Shown here piece after piece: positions 27,116 to 34,228 of a DNA stretch of 64,000 bases. The stretch is from Sphingopyxis sp. H115 (lineage in GTDB: Bacteria > Pseudomonadota > Alphaproteobacteria > Sphingomonadales > Sphingomonadaceae). The notes under the pieces are model-generated. The model saw only the letters and a program-made list of their open reading frames with translations. It was not told the DNA's origin and ran no database searches. Position numbers and translations under genes: made by a program. Position 1 is the first letter of the stretch; each line of letters starts with the position of its first letter. The stretch spans positions 62,001 through 126,000 of the forward strand of contig NZ_LNSA01000010.1 in assembly GCF_001468465.1 (NCBI RefSeq). Reading direction: 5' to 3'.

Positions 27116-28479
27116 CCACGGCCGCCGTTCTCACCCACCCCCCCGTTTCGGCATCGACCGATTTGGCCCAAATTGCCGATCCCGGCCGGGAAATCCGGCG
27201 CGGCGGCATCATTGCCGGCATATTCTTCATTCTCTTCCTCGGCTGGGCCGCCTTCTTCCGGCTCGACGCCGCGGCCTATGCGCAGGGAGCGCTCGCCGTT
27301 TACGGACAGCGCCAGTCGGTTCAGCACCGCGACGGCGGCATCGTGTCGGCAATCCATGTTCGCGAAGGGGACCGTGTCCGCGCCGGGCAGATCCTCGTCG
27401 AGCTCGCGTCGCCCGAGGTGAAGGCGCAGGAGCGCGCGATGCAGGCGCAGGCCATTCGCCTGCTCGCCCAGCATGCGCGCCTTCAGGCCGAGCAGGATGG
27501 GCTGCGCCGCGTCGCGCCACCGCCCGAATTCGCCGACCTGGAGGATGAGGCAGATCGCGAGGCCGCCGGGCAGGCGCTGCGCCAGCAGCAGCGCGAGCTG
27601 ACCGAACGGCTTGCCGTGCTCGCGGCCCAGCGCGGTTCGCTGGGCGAACGCGCGGTCCAGTCGGGAGCGCAGGGGCGGGGTTATGGCGAGCAGACGCGAT
27701 CGGCCCGCGAGCAGATTCGGCTGGTCGACGAACAGATCGCCGCACTTGCACCGCTTGCCGAAAAGGGTTTCGTCTCGAAGACCCGGCTGCGCGATCTCGA
27801 ACGCCAGCGCGCTGCGCTCGAGGGGGATCGTGGCCGCTCGGACGCGGGCATCGCGCAATCGGCGAGCGCGGCGAGCGAAAGCCGCATCCAGATACTGGAG
27901 GCCGAACGCAGCTTCCATGAACGCACCGCGGCCGATCTGCGCGACGTCGAGACGCGGCTCGGCGAGTTGATGCCGCAACTGCGCGCGGCGCGTGAGCAAC
28001 TGGCGCGAACCCAGATCCGCTCGCCGGCTACCGGTACCGTGGTGGGGCTCACCGTCTTTACGCCGGGCGGAGTGATTGCGCCGGGTCAGAAATTGCTCGA
28101 CATCGTGCCGCAGCGCGAGCCGCTGATCATCCAGGCGCGCATCGCGCCCGAGGACGCCGATGACCTCGTGACCGGCCAGCGCGCGATGATCAAATTCCCC
28201 GGTCTTCACGAACGGTCACTTCCCAATCTGGAAGGCGAGTTGACCCGCCTATCGGCCGACAGTTTTACCGACGAGAAATCGGGCCTGACCTATTTCACTG
28301 GCGACATTCGCGTCCCGCGCGACCAGATCGACAAAATCGCCAAGGTGCGTGGTCGAAACTTCGAGCTGCGTGCGGGAATGCCGGTCGAGATACTGATCCC
28401 GCTGCGAAAACGGACCGCGCTCGACTATGCGCTTGAACCCCTCGTCGGCAGCTTCTGGTCGTCGTTCCGAGAACACTGA
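27112..28479 (+). CDS. Type I secretion periplasmic adaptor, HlyD family
   Basis: This 455-residue membrane fusion protein has one N-terminal transmembrane helix (about residues 37-55) and a lipoyl-like segment (HRDGGIVSAIHVREGD). A long Gln/Arg/Ala/Glu-rich coiled coil (about 100-310) leads back to the second lipoyl half (SPATGTVVGLTVFTPGG), and a beta-barrel with the usual C-terminal PVEILIPLRKRTALDY follows. It links the ABC exporter to a TolC-type outer membrane channel. No TolC gene is in the window. Confidence 0.9.
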   Translation: MTTAAVLTHPPVSASTDLAQIADPGREIRRGGIIAGIFFILFLGWAAFFRLDAAAYAQGALAVYGQRQSVQHRDGGIVSAIHVREGDRVRAGQILVELASPEVKAQERAMQAQAIRLLAQHARLQAEQDGLRRVAPPPEFADLEDEADREAAGQALRQQQRELTERLAVLAAQRGSLGERAVQSGAQGRGYGEQTRSAREQIRLVDEQIAALAPLAEKGFVSKTRLRDLERQRAALEGDRGRSDAGIAQSASAASESRIQILEAERSFHERTAADLRDVETRLGELMPQLRAAREQLARTQIRSPATGTVVGLTVFTPGGVIAPGQKLLDIVPQREPLIIQARIAPEDADDLVTGQRAMIKFPGLHERSLPNLEGELTRLSADSFTDEKSGLTYFTGDIRVPRDQIDKIAKVRGRNFELRAGMPVEILIPLRKRTALDYALEPLVGSFWSSFREH

Positions 28480-28695
28480 GGGGATGGTATTCACATTTGC
28501 AACTCTCGCCGTGACGGCGGGGTCTGACCGTGCGGCGCGAGGGGCAAAGGTTGCCTCACGCGTGTTGCGCCGATAACCGCCTCGTCGTTGCATTCTTTGC
28601 CGAAAGCGTAGCGAACCTCGGCAGCCCGTAGTGCATCTCGACTACACCGAGAGGGTCGACAGTCGAACGGCGGCTTTGCCAGGCGCGCGCCGAAA

Positions 28696-28719
28696 AAGCT
28701 GCCAGTCCGCAATCGGCCA
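28696..28719 (+). repeat. Degenerate intergenic repeat, copy A
   Basis: This 24-base stretch beginning AAGCTG and ending GCAATCGGCCA matches 32048-32071 at 20 of 24 positions. A shorter match (CTGCAATCGGCCA) is at 36559-36571. All three lie between genes. It may be a decayed dispersed element. Nothing gene-like is seen in the surrounding gap 28480-28719. Confidence 0.35.
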
Positions 28720-29370
28720 CTAGGGTTTCGCGCGAAAGAGTTCGGCGGGTCGAAAAGCGCCGCCTTCCTCGCGCACGCCGGTACCTTCTATCCAGCCCCT
28801 GTCGAGCATCCGGCGACGAAATGCGGGCTTGTTGAGCTTTGTCCCGAGGATCGCTTCATGGACATCCTGCAAGGCTCGCAATGTGAACAAGGGCGAGAGG
28901 AGTGCAAGTGCGACCGGCGCGTAATCAAGCTTGCCGCGGAGGCGCGTCGCTGCGTGGTTGACGATCGCGGGGTGGTCGAATGCGAGATCGGGAAGCGCGT
29001 CGAACGGTGCCAGCATGAGGTCGTCGTGCCCCGCCAATGCCGGCGCCAGACTTTCGACCGGGACAAGCGCAAAATAGGCGATAGTTACGACGCGCATCCG
29101 GGGGTCTCGGTTCGGGTCCCCAAAGCTGTATAATTGTTCGAGCCAGCCGCCCGTCATCCTCGCCTTGTCGGCGAGGATGCGGTGCGCAGCCTCGTCAAGG
29201 CTTTCGGTCACGCCGACGAAACCGCCAGGTAGCGCCCATTTTCCCTTGTGCGGCTCCTCACTGCGGCGCTGCAGCAGGACCGACAGACGGCCACCCTGCA
29301 CAGTCATCAACACAAGATCGACCGTCACCGCGAGGGGCGGGAAGGCCGCGGGGTCATAGGGTTCGGACAT
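28720..29370 (-). CDS. nrtR: NrtR-type transcriptional repressor of NAD metabolism
   Basis: This 216-residue protein has an N-terminal Nudix-fold domain (to about 140) and a C-terminal winged helix (about 145-216), the architecture of NrtR. The Nudix box is degraded: G-x5-E is kept, but the catalytic REUxEE segment reads RILADK, so hydrolysis is unlikely and the domain should act as a ligand sensor (ADP-ribose in known NrtR). It diverges from nadM-nudix/nadV across a palindromic AT-rich spacer. Confidence 0.88.
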   Translation of the reverse strand: MSEPYDPAAFPPLAVTVDLVLMTVQGGRLSVLLQRRSEEPHKGKWALPGGFVGVTESLDEAAHRILADKARMTGGWLEQLYSFGDPNRDPRMRVVTIAYFALVPVESLAPALAGHDDLMLAPFDALPDLAFDHPAIVNHAATRLRGKLDYAPVALALLSPLFTLRALQDVHEAILGTKLNKPAFRRRMLDRGWIEGTGVREEGGAFRPAELFRAKP

Positions 29371-29379
29371 GTCATCAAC

Positions 29380-29414
29380 TTATATATTGACTAGATATAT
29401 GTCAAGTGCATATA
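29380..29414. promoter_or_regulatory. Candidate NrtR operator between nrtR and the NAD salvage genes
   Basis: This AT-rich block contains several nested inverted repeats: ATATAT-N7-ATATAT (29382-29400), TTGAC-N9-GTCAA (29387-29405) and TATATG-N7-CATATA (29396-29414). It starts 10 bases from the nrtR start codon and lies 80 bases before the nadM ATG. It is the obvious site for autoregulated repression in both directions. Confidence 0.55.
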
Positions 29415-29494
29415 AATATCTCAACGTCGCCGAATCGGCAGGCGGATCGCGCCGGGGAGCCCGGAGCGAAAGAGGATCGAGGGAGTCTCGAGCG

Positions 29495-30559
29495 ATGAAC
29501 AAGGCAGATTTCGGCGTCTTTATCGGACGCTTCCAGCCGCTGCATATTGGGCACGAGCATGTCATCCGGCAGGCCCTGGACCAGGTTGGACGGCTGATCG
29601 TCCTCGTGGGGTCGGCAAATGTCGCGCGCGATCCGCGCAACCCCTTCACCTTTGACGAACGTGCCGCGATGTTGCGCGCCGCGTTTCGCCACGAGATCGC
29701 CGAGGAGCGGCTGATCGTCGAACCGCTCGACGATCATCTCTATTCGGACACCGCCTGGGTGACCGAGGTGCAGCGGCGCGTGAATCGCATCATCCTCGAC
29801 GTCGGCAACGGGCACGGCTTTGGCAGCCATGGGCTTGCCGACTTCCGGGTCGCGCTGACGGGTTATGGCAAGGATGCCTCTTCCTATTATCTCCGCCTGT
29901 TTCCCGAATGGGACAATATCCAGATCGACAGCCAGTACGGGACCTTCAGCTCGACTGACGTCCGGCGACGCTATTTTCAGCGCATCCCGGAAGTGCCCGC
30001 ATCGATCCTGACGGCCGATGTCGCAGCGTGGCTTGAGTCTTTCAAGCTGGGTGAGAGGTTCCGCACGCTGCTAGAGGAAAGCGAATATCTCGCCGACTAT
30101 CCGAAACAGTGGGGCAAGGGGCCGTTCGTCACCGCCGACGCAGTGGTGGTGCAGTCCGGCCACATCCTGCTCGTCGAGCGCGGGCGCCTTCCCGGCAAGG
30201 GGCTGCTGGCGCTGCCCGGCGGTTTCGTCGATTCGGGCGAGCGGATCCGCGACGCCGCAATCCGCGAACTCCGCGAGGAGACGGGGATCAGCGACGGCAA
30301 AGGACAGATACCGCCCGCAATGCTCGGCAGCTTTATAGAGGACCATCGCACGCGCGTGTTCGATGCGCCGAACCGCAGCTTGCGGGGACGGGTGATTACC
30401 CACGCCTATCTGTTCAGGCTGCCTGAACGGCGCAAGCTGTTCGTCGTCAAGGGCGGTGACGATGCCGCGCATGCGCGCTGGTATCGCCTTGGCGATCTGA
30501 GCCCCGAGATGTTCTTCGAAGACCATTGGTCGATCATCGAAGAGATGGCCGACCTGTAA
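29495..30559 (+). CDS. nadM: Bifunctional NMN adenylyltransferase / Nudix hydrolase
   Basis: This 354-residue protein has an N-terminal nucleotidyltransferase domain (GRFQPLHIGHEHVI, and SSTDVRR as the ISSTxxR motif) and a C-terminal Nudix domain from about residue 205. The Nudix box is complete (GGFVDSGE...RELREETG). It makes NAD from NMN and ATP; the Nudix part is expected to hydrolyse ADP-ribose or related nucleotides. The ATG at 29495 is chosen because the adenylyltransferase fold begins about 5 residues later; the upstream in-frame ATG at 29369 would run through the operator. nadV follows. Confidence 0.9.
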   Translation: MNKADFGVFIGRFQPLHIGHEHVIRQALDQVGRLIVLVGSANVARDPRNPFTFDERAAMLRAAFRHEIAEERLIVEPLDDHLYSDTAWVTEVQRRVNRIILDVGNGHGFGSHGLADFRVALTGYGKDASSYYLRLFPEWDNIQIDSQYGTFSSTDVRRRYFQRIPEVPASILTADVAAWLESFKLGERFRTLLEESEYLADYPKQWGKGPFVTADAVVVQSGHILLVERGRLPGKGLLALPGGFVDSGERIRDAAIRELREETGISDGKGQIPPAMLGSFIEDHRTRVFDAPNRSLRGRVITHAYLFRLPERRKLFVVKGGDDAAHARWYRLGDLSPEMFFEDHWSIIEEMADL

Positions 30560-30611
30560 TCCCTAGGCGGGGGAGTCCCGCCGAAACGACCGAATGTGAG
30601 GAGTTCACATC

Positions 30612-31997
30612 ATGAAAAACCTGATCCTGGCGACCGACAGCTACAAGCAGAGCCACTTTCTGCAATATCCGCCCGAGGCGCGCATAATCAGCGCCTATGT
30701 CGAGGCGCGGCCAAATCCCTTTTCTGACGACATCGTCTTCCTCGGACTGCAGCCGTTGCTGGTCGACTATTTCAGCCAGCCGATTACAGCGGCGGATATC
30801 GACGAGGCCGAGGCGATCTGCCTTGCGCATGGCGTGCCGTTCAACCGCACGGGGTGGGAGGCGATCGTCGCCGACCATGGCGGCTATCTGCCGCTCGAGA
30901 TCAAGGCGCTGCCCGAAGGAACGATCGTTCCTGCCGGGGTGCCGATGGTCCAGCTCGAAAACACCGATCCGCGCATGCCGTGGCTCACGACCTTCATCGA
31001 AACCGCGATGCTGCGCGCGATTTGGTATCCGACGACGGTCGCGACGCTGAGCTGGAAGTGCAAGCAGGTGATCCGTGCCGGTCTGGAAAAGACGTCCGAC
31101 GATGTGGCGGGGCAATTGCCCTTCAAGCTGCACGACTTCGGCGCGCGTGGTGTGTCTTCCGCCGAGAGCGCAGGGCTGGGCGGGCTCGCGCACCTGGTCA
31201 ATTTCCAGGGCACCGATACGATGGAGGCGCTGGTCGCAGCGCGGCGTTATTATGGCGCTGACATGGCGGGCTTTTCCATCCCCGCCGCCGAACATAGCAC
31301 GATGACGAGCTGGGGCCGCGAGCGCGAGGAAGACGCCTATCGCAACATGCTCGACCGTTTCGAGGGCGAAGGGCGGGTCGTCGCGGTCGTCTCTGACAGC
31401 TACGACCTCGACGCCGCGGTCGCCGACATCTGGGGCGGCAGCCTGCGTGAAAAAGTGCTGGGGCGGCAGGGCACGCTCGTCGTGCGCCCCGACAGCGGCG
31501 ATCCGATCGAAACCCCGTTACGCACGGTGAAGACGCTATGGGAGAAGTTGGGCGGAGCCGTGAATAGCAAGGGCTACCGCGTGCTCGACCCGCATATCCG
31601 CGTCATACAGGGCGACGGGATGACGGTCGACAGCATCGGCCGGCTGGTGGCGCGGATGATCGAAGAGGGCTTCGCGATCGACAATATCGCCTTCGGCATG
31701 GGCGGCGGAATGCTGCAGCACGTCAATCGCGACACGCTTCGCTTCGCTATGAAGGCAAATGCGATGCTGGGTAGCGAGGGCGTATGGCATGATGTGTTCA
31801 AAATGCCGAGCACCGATCCGGGCAAGGCGAGCAAGGCCGGACGGCAGGCGGTCGTGATGAAGGGCGGCCGGATGGCGGCGGCAAGGCTCGACAGTATCGC
31901 GCCGGGCGCGGACCTGCTGGTGCCGGTGTGGCGCAACGGCGAACTGCTCGTACGTCACGACTTCGACACGGTGCGGGCGCGGTCCGAGGGTCGATAA
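30612..31997 (+). CDS. nadV: Nicotinamide phosphoribosyltransferase
   Basis: This 461-residue NAMPT/NadV homologue has the expected motifs: TDSYKQSHF at the N-terminus, LHDFGARGVSS, the active-site segment SIPAAEHSTM, VVRPDSGDP and the phosphate-binding GMGGGMLQ. It converts nicotinamide and PRPP to NMN, which NadM then adenylates to NAD, so this pair forms a complete two-step salvage route. A GAGGAG ribosome site precedes the ATG. It lies 52 bases after nadM. Confidence 0.93.
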   Translation: MKNLILATDSYKQSHFLQYPPEARIISAYVEARPNPFSDDIVFLGLQPLLVDYFSQPITAADIDEAEAICLAHGVPFNRTGWEAIVADHGGYLPLEIKALPEGTIVPAGVPMVQLENTDPRMPWLTTFIETAMLRAIWYPTTVATLSWKCKQVIRAGLEKTSDDVAGQLPFKLHDFGARGVSSAESAGLGGLAHLVNFQGTDTMEALVAARRYYGADMAGFSIPAAEHSTMTSWGREREEDAYRNMLDRFEGEGRVVAVVSDSYDLDAAVADIWGGSLREKVLGRQGTLVVRPDSGDPIETPLRTVKTLWEKLGGAVNSKGYRVLDPHIRVIQGDGMTVDSIGRLVARMIEEGFAIDNIAFGMGGGMLQHVNRDTLRFAMKANAMLGSEGVWHDVFKMPSTDPGKASKAGRQAVVMKGGRMAAARLDSIAPGADLLVPVWRNGELLVRHDFDTVRARSEGR

Positions 31998-32047
31998 CGG
32001 CGCGGCGAACGTTTATTGAATGTCGGCTTTCAGAATCTTGGTCCTGG

Positions 32048-32071
32048 AAGCTGACTATCCGCAATCAGCCA
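32048..32071 (+). repeat. Degenerate intergenic repeat, copy B
   Basis: It matches 28696-28719 at 20 of 24 positions (AAGCTG...TCCGCAATC.GCCA) and is related to the shorter copy at 36559-36571. Confidence 0.35.
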
Positions 32072-32295
32072 GCGGCCGTCGGTGTACAGAAGGACCTAAG
32101 GTGAAGAAACCAAATCTGTTCTTCGACCGTGCTGTCCGAACGGTCGCCCAATCGTTCGTCTGTTGGGTCATAACACGAGCGGCACCGCGACAGACTGTGA
32201 CGATATAGGGCCGTTCACAATCTGCGGCTTCGAAGCGCGCACGGGGCATTGAGGTCCGTGCCCTGATCCGCAACCCGCGCTGATTGGATGCATAA

Positions 32296-32317
32296 AGGGC
32301 CCCCCGAAGCGGGCCCT
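32296..32317 (-). terminator. Terminator of the CsbD-like gene
   Basis: On the minus strand AGGGCCC pairs with GGGCCCT around an 8-base loop and is followed by TTTAT. It lies 36 bases after the stop codon. Confidence 0.65.
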
Positions 32318-32352
32318 CGTTCACCGCTAGTCGCGGCCCGCCCTTACCGGGC

Positions 32353-32529
32353 TCAGTTTTCGGTGCCGGGCTTGCTCGTCTTCGGCGCCTTGCCGTCTTC
32401 GATGCGCCCTTCGTTGCGAAGGTCGCGGCCTTCCTGCGCCTTGCGCTGGCTTTCTGCCGACTTGCCATTCTCGAAGGCTTCTTCCTTCACATAACCGGCG
32501 GCTTCCTTGATCTTGCCTTCGACGCTCAT
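32353..32529 (-). CDS. CsbD-like small stress protein
   Basis: This 58-residue charged protein begins SVEGKIKEAAGYVKEEAFEN, close to the CsbD pattern of small, hydrophilic, stress-induced proteins of unknown mechanism. The ATG at 32529 is used because GGAGG is 5 bases upstream; the adjacent ATG at 32532 would be too close, and the in-frame extension to 32601 is not family-like. It is followed by a terminator and lies in a block of stress genes on the same strand. Confidence 0.78.
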   Translation of the reverse strand: MSVEGKIKEAAGYVKEEAFENGKSAESQRKAQEGRDLRNEGRIEDGKAPKTSKPGTEN

Positions 32530-32640
32530 CATGACCTCCATCTTTGACATTGGTACCGAATCTACGTCCGAACCTCGAAGAAGTTGCGACAATTTAAACA
32601 ATAATAGCTATTTTTCAATGGCTTAAATAAGGATAATGCA

Positions 32641-32669
32641 GACGGGCCGCGCCTCTGGCGCAGCCCGTC
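32641..32669 (-). terminator. Terminator of the Gln-rich small gene
   Basis: A two-part stem (7 bp GACGGGC/GCCCGTC plus 5 bp GCGCC/GGCGC) closes a 3-base loop. It lies about 30 bases after the stop of the small gene. The T-run is weak. Confidence 0.55.
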
Positions 32670-32697
32670 CAGCGAAACCCGCTGGGGACGCAAGTCC

Positions 32698-32817
32698 TTA
32701 GTTCTGCTGGTTCACGTCGCCCTGGTCGGCGCGATCTTGGCGGTCTTGGCCGAGCTCACGGTCCTTGTCGCTCTGCTGCTGCTGCTGGCCTTGGTTGTCC
32801 TGATTGTTCTGAGCCAT
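32698..32817 (-). CDS. 39-residue Gln/Asp-rich hydrophilic protein
   Basis: The frame encodes MAQNNQDNQGQQQQQS, then a DKDRELGQDRQDR segment, and ends in TAA. It is very rich in Gln, Asp and Asn with no cysteine or hydrophobic stretch, so it is probably disordered. Support for expression is good: a ribosome site AAAGGA 8 bases upstream, the stem-loop leader at 32826-32854, an EcfG-like promoter at 32861-32885 and a terminator at 32641-32669. I do not recognise a family. The composition suggests a hydration or stress-protection role, which is speculative. Confidence 0.72.
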   Translation of the reverse strand: MAQNNQDNQGQQQQQSDKDRELGQDRQDRADQGDVNQQN

Positions 32818-32825
32818 GGGAAATA

Positions 32826-32854
32826 TCCTTTCGAATATATGCCCCGGGGGGCAT
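32826..32854 (-). promoter_or_regulatory. Stem-loop plus TTCGAAAGGA leader (copy 2)
   Basis: On the minus strand the hairpin ATGCCCC-CC-GGGGCAT is followed directly by ATATTCGAAAGGA and, 8 bases later, the ATG of the Gln-rich gene. It is nearly the same as the fasciclin leader, including the C-run before the second stem arm. Confidence 0.5.
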
Positions 32855-32860
32855 GGAAAA

Positions 32861-32885
32861 GACGGCCGGCCACGTCGCTTGTTCC
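32861..32885 (-). promoter_or_regulatory. EcfG-type general stress promoter candidate
   Basis: On the minus strand GGAAC (32885-32881) is followed by 16 bases and CGTC (32864-32861). The alphaproteobacterial EcfG consensus is GGAAC-N16/17-CGTT, so only the last base differs. It lies about 45 bases before the Gln-rich gene start. Confidence 0.5.
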
Positions 32886-32974
32886 GGTTCGATGCGACGG
32901 ACGGAGGGCGTGGGCGAAGAAATGCGACGAGCAGAAGATGTTTCTAAACATAGGTTTAGATGGCGCGCCGGTCT

Positions 32975-34201
32975 TCAGAATTTGCGATGGAAACTGACGA
33001 GGGCGGCATCGGCGTCGCCGGTGCCCATGATCGCCCCGCGCAGCATTTGCGCCGCCATCATCGCGAAGGTAATGCCATTGCCGCCATAGCCCATCGCGGC
33101 GTAACAGTTCGGCATTCGCGGGATGCGGCCTACCGTCGGGCTGCCGACCTGGCTCGTGCCGAAGCTCCCCGCCCAGGCAAAGGCGGGCTCGGCGTCGATA
33201 TCGGGAAGAAGCGCGGCGAGCTTGCGCGAGAGGGCTTCGGTTTTCGCGGCAAGCTTTGCATCGCGCTTCGCGGCATCGGCGATCGCCTCATCCTCGCCGC
33301 CGCAGATGATCTCGCCCTTTGGAGTCGTGCGAATATAAAGGTAGGGATCGGCCGCTTCCCAGATCATGGCCGCGGTCGGCCAGATCGCGCGCGGTTGCGG
33401 ACGTGTCGCGATCGACCAGCTGGAAGTAATCCTGTTGCCTTTCCGCGGGATGCCTTTCAATATCTCGTAGCCGGTCGCGAAAACGATATGACGGGCGCGC
33501 AGGATGGGGCCGGTTTCCGATCGCAGCGTCACGCCGCGTTCGTGCGGTTCGACGCCGACGATTTCGACTGGGGTGAACAGCTTCGCCCCGCGGGCGATGG
33601 CAGCGTTTAGATAGCCTGCCGCCATTCGGCGCGGGTCGGCGCTGTAATTGCCGAAGCCGATGATCGCATGGCGCCGCCTGATCCCATAGCGCGCCTCGAC
33701 CTCCGCCGGTCCGATCAGTTCGACCTCGAACCCGGCACGGCGCCGCGCATCGGCCTCGCGCGCAAGGCCTTCGGCATCGAGAATATTGCCGTCGAGATAG
33801 ATCGAGCCGCGCGTGGCGGCATCCGCATCAATGTCGAGCCGCTCGGTCCGCTCGCGCAGCGCGTCGACGGCTTGGCGCGAGCGCCGCCAGATGCGCTCGG
33901 CCTTTTCGCGCCCGATGCGTTTCGCCATCAGGTGCAGCGGCGTGTCGAGCTCATATTGCAGCATCGCCGTTGACGCCGCAGTCGAGCCTTCGATAGCGCC
34001 CCGGCGATCGACGATCGCGACGTCGAGACCAGCGTCCGTCAGCGTTTCGGCGATCAGCGCGCCGCTGATCCCGGCGCCGATCACGACGACATCGGTTTTG
34101 ACGTCGCGCACGAGCGCGTGGGTCGCGATCGGCGGGCGCCGGTGCGCCGACCAGATCGGCTTGCCCGTCCGGAGGTCGCGTTTCCGGGTGAGCGAGCTCA
34201 T
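32975..34201 (-). CDS. FAD-dependent oxidoreductase, DadA/glycine oxidase-like
   Basis: This 408-residue DAO-superfamily flavoprotein has about 35 residues before the FAD motif VVIGAGISGALIAETL. It contains the downstream GGEDEAIAD substrate-domain segment and the C-terminal GYGGNGITFAMMAA motif of this group. Such enzymes oxidise amino or imino acids; oxidase members release hydrogen peroxide. The gene begins 27 bases after the katE stop on the same strand, so it may share its transcript. The substrate is not predictable. Confidence 0.82.
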   Translation of the reverse strand: MSSLTRKRDLRTGKPIWSAHRRPPIATHALVRDVKTDVVVIGAGISGALIAETLTDAGLDVAIVDRRGAIEGSTAASTAMLQYELDTPLHLMAKRIGREKAERIWRRSRQAVDALRERTERLDIDADAATRGSIYLDGNILDAEGLAREADARRRAGFEVELIGPAEVEARYGIRRRHAIIGFGNYSADPRRMAAGYLNAAIARGAKLFTPVEIVGVEPHERGVTLRSETGPILRARHIVFATGYEILKGIPRKGNRITSSWSIATRPQPRAIWPTAAMIWEAADPYLYIRTTPKGEIICGGEDEAIADAAKRDAKLAAKTEALSRKLAALLPDIDAEPAFAWAGSFGTSQVGSPTVGRIPRMPNCYAAMGYGGNGITFAMMAAQMLRGAIMGTGDADAALVSFHRKF

Positions 34202-34228
34202 GGCTGATTGGCGGTCATGCGCGAGCGA

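Larger units (their letters stand above)
31998..32352. other. Intergenic region with a degenerate repeat and the csbD-like gene terminator
   Basis: These 355 bases lie between converging genes. They contain repeat copy B (32048-32071) and a hairpin terminator (32296-32317). No protein-like reading frame or RNA gene is seen in the rest. Confidence 0.5.
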
